Below, piece by piece: positions 55,901 through 64,000 of a stretch of 64,000 nucleotides of DNA (position 1 is its first letter; every line of letters begins with the position of its first letter). Source of the stretch: Platerodrilus igneus (Eukaryota; Arthropoda; Insecta; Coleoptera; Lycidae); assembly GCA_036346225.1 (NCBI GenBank), contig JARFIW010000494.1, positions 2,728,001-2,792,000 on the forward strand. Reading direction: 5' to 3'. The position numbers were made by a program, and so were the translations under genes. The notes beneath the pieces are model-generated. The model saw only the letters and a list, made by a program, of their open reading frames with translations, was not told the DNA's origin and made no database searches.

Positions 55901-58126
55901 AAATAGCTAGAATTTTCGATCCGCTTGGTCTTTTAGCGCCAGTGGTGTTCTTCGCTAAACGGTTTATCCAAGAATTATGGTTATTGGGGTTAGATTGGGA
56001 TCAAGAACCTCATACTAAGTTCGGTCAAAAATGGAGAAAGTTTATATAAGATTTACAGGAAGCTTCGAATATAGAAATTCCTCGTAGATTCGTTGGAGAT
56101 AACTTACAAAATATAGAGTTACATGGTTTTTGTGATGCCTCTGAGGCAGGATATGCTGCAGTAATTTATTTTCGTTGTGTGAATATGGATCATAATATTG
56201 TCGTTTCTTTGGTATGTGCTAAGTCAAAGGTAGCACCACTCAGCAAGATAACATTGCCAAAATTGGAACTCTGTGCTGCAGTATTACTATCGGAATTAAT
56301 TCATCTTGTCATGGTGACATTTAAGGATATTTTGGAGTTCGCAGATATTTTTGCTTGGTCGGATTCAAAGGTGGTATTAGCGTGGATTCAATCAACGCCG
56401 AACAAATGGAAAACCTTTGTTGCAAATCGGATAGCTCGTATCCAGTCATACGTAGCTCCTTCAAATTGGTATCATGTGCAATCGAAGTACAATCCCGCAG
56501 ATTGTGCTTCTCGTGGTTTATTCGCTTCGGAGCTGGTCAACCATCCCTTATGGTGGGCGGGTCCTCCTTGGTTATTGGTTGCAAAAAGGAATTGGCCTTC
56601 CAGTAAGGTATTAGAAATAGAGGATACGTTGCCTACGGAAGAGAGAGTTACGAAAACATTTTTGGTAATTTCTCAGGAAAATTTCTTTGATTGTTTGTTG
56701 TACAAATTCTCAACAATGCAGAGACTATTAAGAGTACTTTCGTTTTGTAGACGTTTCGCATGTAACTTGAGAGTTGCTCGTTCAGAACGATTGGTGGGAA
56801 ACATTTTAAGTCAGGAATTGCAATCGTCATTGCATATTCTGGTGAAAATGTACACTCGGAAGTATTTCAAAAGAACTGGACAATTGTATTCATAAAAACC
56901 TATATCAAAGCAGTTTCGCCTTTTGAGCCCATTTATTGATGATCGGGGTTTGCTTAGGGTGGGCGGCAGATTGAAAAATTCGCAGTTAGGATTTGAGGCA
57001 AAATATGCGTTACTTTTACCAAAGTCGCATAAATTGACGGAACTTATTATTATGGATTGTCATGTCAAATATTTACATTCGGGTATTCGCACTACATTAT
57101 TTTTGCTCGCTCAAAATTTTTGGATTATTTCAGCAAAGGGAGCAGTAAAAGCTTGCTTGAAAACTTGTGTTCGTTGTTTTAGGACTAATCCTCCCTTCTT
57201 ATCGCCTTCGATGGGAAATTTACCCTCTCCCCGAGTCACTCCAGGAAAGGCTTTTCTCAATTCCGGAGTTGATTATGGTGGACCGTTTAATATTACATTC
57301 AATAGGACTAGAGGCCCACGGATTACTAAAGCTTATATTTGTTTGTTTGTGTGTTTAAGCACAAAAGCCATTCATTTAGAATTGGCATCGAGTTTATCTT
57401 CGGAAGCATTTATTGCGGCGATTCATCGCCCGGCGAGGTCGTTGTTTAAAGATATATTCGGATTGTGGAACTAATTTTGTGGGTGCCTCTAGAGCCTTGA
57501 AAGAAATGATGAAAATTTCAGTGGAGTCGGAAAGTATTGAATTCGTTTTTAATCCGCCTGGTTCTCCTCACTTTGAAGGTCTCTGGGAATCTGGGATTAA
57601 ATCCGTGAAAGGTCACTTATATCGTGTAGTAGATGATCAGATTTTAACGTATGAGGAAATGTGCACAGTATTGGCGCAGATTGAAGCGGTGCTGAACTCA
57701 CGCCCACTATGTGCGTTGAGTATAGACCCTAATGACTTTTCGTATTTAACACCAGGTTATTTTTTAACTCTCGGTCCAGTCTCGGCTCTACCGGATCCAG
57801 ACTTATTGAATACCAAAGTGTCTCGGTTAGATCGGTGGCAACTGCTACAACAAATACACCAAACCTTTTGGAAAAGATGGAGTGTAGAGTATTTGCACAC
57901 TCTACAACAGAAAAATAAATAGTTCATTAATCAATCGAATCAGGTGAACATCGGTTCGTTAGTGCTTCTTAGGGAAATAAACTCTCCTCCGTTAAAATGG
58001 CGTTTAGGACGCATTGTTGAAGTGCATCCGGGTAATGATGGAGTTATTCGGGTTGCTACTGTAAAAACTAGCCAAGGGTTAATCAAACGACCACTGGTTA
58101 AGTTATGCTTACTGCCTGTACAGTAA
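52949..58126 (+). pseudogene. BEL/Pao gag-pol polyprotein, interrupted
   Basis: ATG 52949 (MSNKLETIILEAKTAWSRLN). Gag has the DUF1759-type segment (IIRFSGKIVDWESFRSVFE, IQKFMYLLDNIDSS) and Cys-His knuckles (CILCQASHPLYKCK, CIRCLGDAHSVKDC, CRECAKNHNN). Protease: RTLIDNGSMESFITEKC, where the usual D-S-G/D-T-G is D-N-G. RT: TKLRVVFDASCKDAAG, ISADIKQMYRQI, then after a frameshift LNTVTYGLASSPFLA and DTYVDDVVTG (YVDD about 55610). RNase H: ELHGFCDASEAGYAAVI, SDSKVVLAWI. Integrase: HSGIRTTLFLLAQNFWI, then D (NSGVDYGGPF), D (YSDCGTNFVG), E (HFEGLWESGIKSVKG), and the C-terminal domain to 58126. In-frame stops: 53090, 56047, 56893, about 57920. Frameshifts: about 55450-55480, 55850-55880, 57413-57470. 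Confidence 0.92.
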
Positions 58127-58236
58127 TATAGTTTTTTTTTGTGTTGGTGTATATACTCACGTATAAACCTATTGTATTATCGTTCTATCTTTAGCTTAAA
58201 AATAAGTTAGTTTCTAATTATTTTTGGTGAGCGGTA

Positions 58237-58793
58237 TGTTCGGTCTTTTTATTATTTTATTAAGTTTAATTTGAAGACGACTCGCTCCTGTATCCTATTA
58301 ATGTAGACATTGGAAATATGCATCCTGAATACCTCACCCCTTTTATCACGAAGTTACGCGCGATCAGGTTTGAACAGGTAGAAACTTGTTTTCGACGTGC
58401 CTGCACCCCTAAATAGAGTGTAAGAACAGGAGTCGTAGTTAATCGTCCGAAACGTGAAGACGTTATTAACGCAACATACAATTCGGTATGTTCTCGAAGC
58501 ATGTTTTACGGTTCGTTATATAAACATTCATAATCGTGTAGTGTTCGGAATGAAGGGTGTAATTACACAAGTGCTATTTATGGCCATAATAGTGCGAACT
58601 TTGTAAGTTATAACAAAACTTGTCGGTCGGTGGATATTTCGTCTCGGCTTGCAGAGAAGCACTACAACATCGTCAAAATACAGTCCATTAATTCGTTGGT
58701 TATTAATCGTTGGACCAGCAAACTTCGTCCTTCGATAGTATTTCCAGGTATGTAACTTGCTATATTCTAGCTACAACCTCATAGGTACGTCCA
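58237..58793 (+). repeat. BEL 3' LTR
   Basis: 557 bp, about 98% identical to the 5' LTR; preceded by purine-rich GGTGAGCGG. Confidence 0.93.
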
Positions 58794-58798
58794 TCTAT

Positions 58799-61166
58799 AC
58801 TTACAAGCTCGTGCTAGCTTTGGTACGTAATCTGACGCGTTCAAAATACTAAGGCCACGATAAAATAAGAGAGCGAGCCGTGCTCATTCGTCAAGTATTT
58901 ATATGCTTCGACTGTAACCTCTCCAGACCCTCTTACCGTAAAAAATGTAATTTAAAATAACACGTTCTTAAAATTTTGTTTCCAACTGATTTGTAAATCC
59001 TCGAAATTCAGCGCGTCGTTCCAATCTTTTCTGAAAATTAATATTCAATATTCCCGTGTCTTGTCTGATGTGCGACTAACAATATCGACCAATAGACTGT
59101 GCATTGACTTTCACAAATCCCGCCTATACTTGTAACATGCCTTTTTGCGTATATTTTAGCATGTTACATTTGTGCTTGGCACTATTAGCATATAAATGTT
59201 TATATCTACATTTAAATATAAAATTACTCTCTTTATTATATAATATTTTCTATAAGAATTTATCTCGCACAATCCTGGATTATTAGTTTTAATCCACAAG
59301 TTACTAATTTGTTTACATAGTACAAATAATTATATCTATATGAAATTTTCCTATTGGTTATTTCTGAAGTGTTTATTCTAAAAGCACAACTGGTGTGGTT
59401 CTAAATTCTGTATTATTGAGAATAATCGCTAGAAATCGTCCATCCCGAAGATGACCGAAAATAATTTATTTGAAGTGTCAAATTTTCATTTCTCTTATGA
59501 CATCTGATTGCTTATCTGGCACTGTTGGGCATTTGTGATTTGAACTTCTACCTTTCCTCATGTGCTTACCTGGTATGTAAATTTTCTAATCATAAATCCT
59601 AAACTAACATTTAAATACAATTCTAGATCTATTGTATAATGGATAAAGAAGTTCTTTATTCGTTAAGCCCATCAAATATTTATAAAGATAGTAAGATATT
59701 AATGGATTTAATTTTCCATTGCACCTCATGTTAAATTTTCACTTTTGTAACTCAACTGAATTTTCTAAGGTGCTCCGGTAACATATGCTGCTACCTTATG
59801 TTCCGACTACCTGTGTTTTGGTCACCGTTGTTACGGGCGACGTGTTTCCCTCATTCAGATTTTTACATGGAAAAGTTGCTCGTGTTTTCGCACAACCAGA
59901 TGATGTAAAATAAATACTCATCACAAGAATTTTATATTTTGGTTTTTTCTACCTTACTGCTGCTCAGTTATAATCTTATTGAAAAATATCTACAAGTTTA
60001 ATTTTATGGAACAGAAGTCTGTTAAGGACAACATTTTAAGTCAACCACATGTTATTTTGTACCTACACTAGGAAATCCTCCAACGCAGGATGTCTCAGTT
60101 TCCTGGATATTGAAGGATTCCTATAAATTAAGTAACTTAGTATTAGTCCAGTTACTGATACTACAGGTATGGAGATTAAAACTTTTACCTTACCGTCTTC
60201 TGTTAAAATAAAGAGACCTAACCTCTATTTAAATTTGTCTTTGTCACTACAAATATTTTGTTTTGATTATTAATTACATTTTACATATCTTAAAGTTTTG
60301 ATAATTAATTACATTTTACTTATTTTAAATGATTTCAAATATAATTCTCTAATACATAATCTAAAAATATGTAAACATTCGAACTTCATTAAGCTTCTTA
60401 TGGTGAAAAGGTTTATTACTTGAACTTTCATTTCATGTGTATTTGTTACATGACATTATTACAATTATGATCACTTTTTGATTTACTCCCGCATTAAGTT
60501 AAATTCAGAGTTTCTAAACGGAGATTATTTATTTTAATTTCTCTATAGAAATTTTCTCGTGTACATTTGATTAAATATATGAATTATATTATGTTAAAAT
60601 ATATAGCTATGTCTACAATGTTAATAACACAAGCGTATATCTTATACATGCCTTTGGAATTGTAATAACTTGAGTATTAATATACATATTTATATCTTAT
60701 CGTATTTTAACTTTTATTTCTCTAAGTTATTTTACAGTTGTGTAAACAACTGTCTTTATATTTAAATTTTAACATTTAGATATTCTCTAAACATTCCCCT
60801 TACCCTGTGATTTCAAGTCTCATGCAGCCTCCGAAACCATAAAGGTCGATGCAAGCTGTGCCGAAGTATTTCTTATACTTCGTCGTGCACTTACTCTTTT
60901 TATATCATTGAGAAAAGAGTAAACTACATACTAACGTTGTCCCTTGCTTATGCTTATTTTACGTATCTTTCTCACCTTGCTTGAGTGGTAGAAATCGATA
61001 TTCCAGACCATCTGCTATCTAACCCACGTGGACCCCAAACTTACGTGCTTTAAATAAAAAATAAACTAACTGGAATAAATTTCGCACGTAAATTCTGGTT
61101 GTTTCTTCTATACAGGGTGTTTGAGACTACTTTGTTTATACGTAGATTTAGCCCTTTAAAACCACT

Positions 61167-61169
<3 letters not shown>
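58799..61169. other. AT-rich non-coding stretch
   Basis: No coding frame, tRNA or element structure recognised on either strand in about 2.4 kb. In particular no P450 exon is seen. It resembles intronic or intergenic DNA. Confidence 0.45.

Positions 61170-61213
<44 letters not shown>
61170..61213. repeat. (TA)n microsatellite
   Basis: About 21 uninterrupted TA units. Confidence 0.95.
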
Positions 61214-61216
<3 letters not shown>

Positions 61217-61639
61217 CGATTCAAATAATATATTTTATTTTTGAAATACTATTTTATAAAAAATTCAAGAACACGATAAAACAAAAATAAACAAGAATCA
61301 GCAGGCCAACAAAATGACAGATTTCGAATAAGAAATGCGTGGATTTGCAAGAGAAATTGGTGGCAACACCGTAAAAAACTGTCAACATTTATTGTCTTAA
61401 ATGACAGTATTCTTTAAGCGTAATTCTAGATATTCATTTGCATACTGTTGCCACACATTTTATTACTACTTTTGATATCATTCTAAAGTCAATTCGGATG
61501 GACCAAGCTTGTGCATTCAGTACTAGAAAACAAAATTTTTAATTTGAGGCGATTCACTGGAACAAATTAATATATAGGCTCTATCTAACTGCTAAAAAAT
61601 TTAAGAGTGCACGGAAAATATTTTTTTAGTAGAAAATTA
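61214..61639. other. Non-coding stretch
   Basis: Nothing recognised. Confidence 0.4.
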
Positions 61640-61999
61640 GTACCTCCATTAATTTCTATTCTTAACTAGCCTACACATTTCCCTGAAATTTCAACAACCT
61701 AGATACAGTTCGGTTCCCCTTCTATTGTTTTCTAAATATATACCCTACTCTATCGATATTCACTGGTATGTGATGGGGTTAAGCAACCTGCGGCTACCAA
61801 GATCTCCAACACATTTGCCGAATTAATAGTATTCCAGTAAATCCTCTCACACAATTAACATTAGTTGAGAATATTGCAAAATCAATACCTGTAGTTGCTT
61901 ATAATAATTATCGGGTGTAAGTGCAGTTATTTCTTTCGTCATTAGGTATTCCATCTTGGAACTGATTGGACGCGTACTTCCATTGAATTCTATTCTGAA
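61640..61999 (-). repeat. Tandem 3' unit of RTE-type element, minus-strand copy
   Basis: GAACTAGCCTACACA at about 61990 and TAACTAGCCTACACA at about 61664 mark two successive units about 330 bp apart. On the minus strand the block contains TAATGACGA (61946), TAATTATTATAAGCAACTAC, a CGCAGGTTGCTTAACCCC segment and GAACCGAACTGTATC, matching the plus-strand units at 36306-37200. It lies directly downstream of the RTE-type ORF at 62000-63762. Confidence 0.78.
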
Positions 62000-63762
62000 C
62001 TAGCCTACACAATTTTCTAAAATTCCTACAGCCTACATCTTTCACTAACTGTGTGTAATGGTCTAACCTAGGCCTTCCTGTATCTCTCTTTTTTTCTATA
62101 TCTGCTTCTAATATATTCCGGACTATTCCCTAACGACTTAGTATGTGTCCTAATATTCCATCTCTCTTTTTTACTGTTTCCCACATATTCCTGTATTTTC
62201 CTACCATTTTTCCGTTTTTCACAAATTTCTTTCTTTCTCTACCATTTCCAGAACCTCTTCGCTTTGTCTGTCCATGATATCTACATCATATGTCTGTAAC
62301 ACCACATTCCAAAGGCTTGTATCTTTTTCCTGTCCGCTTCTCCTACTGACCAGGTTTCACAGCAGTACAGTGGAGTGCTCCACACAAATACTATCAGCAA
62401 TTTTTAAATATAGTAGTTGATTTGTCTTGTTAAATTCAGCACGGCCTTGAGATAATCTTTGTTTTATATCTTGTGCATTTTTCCCATCTTGCGTTATTTG
62501 GTTTCCTAGGTAGCAGAAATCCTTAGCCTCTTGTAAGTTCTTGGTTACTATTTATATTCTGGTTTTTGATTTATTCTTTTACGTTACATACTAGTACTTT
62601 AGCTTTATTTTTGTTATTTTTCATACCGTACTTCTCTGTTGGAACTTTTTTCATTTCATTATCAGCTGCTTCTAACTCTTCCTTGTTACGTGCTAATACC
62701 GCTATATCATTTGCAAATCTAAGCATATCAACCTGTTGTCCCTGCATAATAATTCTAAATGTCTTCCTGGATTTGACAGTATTCATTGCCTCGTCGATAT
62801 ACAGGTTAAAAATTAACAGGATAGCGAACATTCCTGTCTCACTACTTCCTAATGTTTACTTCTCTACGTTCCTGCTCTAATTCTATTACCGCTGTTTGCT
62901 CTTTGTATAACCTATGTACTATTCGTATATCGCTAAAACTCATTTCAGGATCTTTGTGCATATCGAACATATTTTTCCATTTTATACATTACCGAATGCT
63001 TTTTCCAGATCTACAAACCCTATATACACGCTTTCTCCTTTTTCTATTGTCTTCTCCATTATCACATTCAGGGCTAAAGTAGCTTCCCGTGTTCCACTGT
63101 TTTACCTAAACCCAAATTGATGTTCTCATAGTATTTCTTCAGCTCGTTCTTCCATCCGTTTTTGTACAATTCTAGTTAATATTTTTAACACTTGTGCTGT
63201 CAAACTATTGCTCGAAAATGTTTACATCTATCAGTGCCTGTCTTTTTTGGTATAGTTTTAAGTTGGAAGACACGTTCTGTTAATGCTTATCCAACGGCTT
63301 TTATAGTTTTTGTTTGCACCTTTTCTATACCTGAAGCATTGCTATTTTCAGACCCTTTAATGCTAAATCTAAGCATGGGATATTCCAAGTCATCCTTTTC
63401 GATGTCTGATTCTTTTTCTAGTGCTTCTAGTTTTTGTTCCGCATATACATTTCCTATATACTCTTGCCATCTTACCACTTTCTCTACATTTCCTGAAAGA
63501 TATCTCTTTCCGTGTCCCTTATATTTATGATATACAGTTTGATATCCCTAAAATTTATTCTAATTATTTTGTATGCTTCATCTGTATTTTCTTTGTCTAT
63601 CTTAGTTTGTACCTCTTGAAACAATTTTTGGTGAGTCGGAGGCACCAGTACAACTATTTTAACGTTGGGCGTCAGTGACGCGACGTATATTTTTATTATT
63701 TGACAAGAATTTATTTTTAATGTTGTCACTTCCAATAGACTCACGAATTTCACGATATTCAC
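62000..63762 (-). pseudogene. RTE-type non-LTR retrotransposon, RT region, decayed
   Basis: Minus strand from 63762: NVKIVVLVPPTHQKLFQEVQ; then VRWQEYIGNVYAEQKLEALE (63478-63287), the linker before RT. RT fragments in shifted frames follow, and the catalytic segment MLRFANDIAVLARNKEELEA (62740-62680), where the second residue of the F-A-D-D box is changed to give F-A-N-D. After that come NEMKKVPTEKYGMKNNKNKA and KVLVCN. The C-terminal GHxLRH-like part is at about 62160. The D-to-N change in the catalytic pair alone would abolish RT activity. Many other stops. Confidence 0.72.
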
Positions 63763-64000
63763 GGCTTATACTGGGAATTACTTCAAGGTCGAGCAATGAG
63801 ATTGGGCGTGGATGAAAAGTAAACTCAACTATAGAGGGAATGGGTAAGGAAGAGGGGAATTGAATGCCACCGCATCTATATGGACAATAAAATAGTAACC
63901 TATGAGAAGATGCAGAAACCCACAGGCTATAATGTCTATCAAAATATACTAGTTATACGAAACAACACCTCTGGAAACTTTTCAAATGTGTCTACTTCAA
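63763..64000. other. Right edge, nothing recognised beyond possible RTE-type upstream sequence
   Basis: Too short to judge; a plus-strand run near 63830-63900 shows no signature. Confidence 0.3.

Larger units (their letters stand above)
52105..58793 (+). mobile_element. Complete BEL/Pao LTR retrotransposon
   Basis: LTRs 52105-52662 and 58237-58793 (TGTTCGG...CA). Flanks TCTAT at 52100-52104 and 58794-58798 form a perfect 5-bp target duplication, the size usual for BEL/Pao. About ten differences between the LTRs, so about 98% identity. A candidate primer site TGGTCGCTTCATCGCCG starts at 52666. One long gag-pol frame from 52949 is broken by a few stops and frameshifts. There is no env. Confidence 0.95.

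Noticed and set aside
61099..61290. Plus-strand frame with a long IYIYIY run
   Set aside because: It is translation of the (TA)n microsatellite.
1..64000. CRISPR arrays, operons, bacterial-type genes
   Set aside because: All tandem repeats are microsatellites, element leaders or degenerate satellites; introns, poly(A) signals and retroelements show eukaryotic nuclear DNA.

Overview
This is an AT-rich eukaryotic nuclear window, almost certainly from an insect. It is dominated by transposable elements in different stages of decay. The insect assignment rests on three things: a CYP6-like cytochrome P450 first exon, the element repertoire (R1-, I-, CR1/Jockey- and RTE-like non-LTR elements, an errantivirus-like element, Gypsy and BEL/Pao), and AT-rich intergenic DNA with introns. 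The order cannot be decided from the sequence alone.

Layout. 0-10 kb: a CR1/Jockey-type ORF2 running off the left edge (minus), a 594-bp MITE with perfect 36-bp inverted ends (1896-2489), an internally deleted CR1/Jockey element (minus, 2640-4150), a broken spliced Mutator-like transposase gene with a recent 693-bp tandem duplication (5184-7372, minus), and a non-LTR ORF1 with one stop codon (9014-9682, minus). 10-15.7 kb: a long I-clade non-LTR element (minus) with ORF1, endonuclease, RT and RNase H. 16.5-26 kb: pieces of one or more unusual low-copy-looking genes (a repeat protein resembling fibre/tail repeats, and a DUF8207-like gene), invaded by an R1-clade element (plus, 17.06 to about 20.1 kb) and by an errantivirus-like LTR element (minus, 21072-25384) that kept gag and protease but lacks the rest of pol. 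27.3-29 kb: an RTE fragment, a possible terminal host exon with poly(A) signal, and exon 1 of a CYP6-like P450. 29.5-37.7 kb: RTE-type elements on both strands, a DDE transposase fragment, a 331-bp tandem 3' unit carrying a SINE-like insertion with 9-bp target duplication, and a tRNA-like element. 37.98-50.9 kb: a degenerate 1.65-kb tandem duplication split by a complete Ty3/Gypsy element (40483-50138, TSD CCGC, unusually long 1.64-kb LTRs). 52.1-58.8 kb: a complete BEL/Pao element (TSD TCTAT). 61.6-63.8 kb: another RTE-type element (minus) whose 3' unit matches the one at 36.3 kb.

The genes do not form a pathway. The window is a layered record of insertions: Gypsy into a tandem repeat, an errantivirus into a DUF8207-like gene, R1 into the adjacent region, and a SINE into an RTE 3' unit. 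Several young elements (LTR pairs about 98-99% identical by eye) nevertheless carry many frameshifts, so either rapid decay or sequencing indels must be considered. The only clear ordinary host gene is the P450, and its second exon is not seen in the remaining 35 kb.
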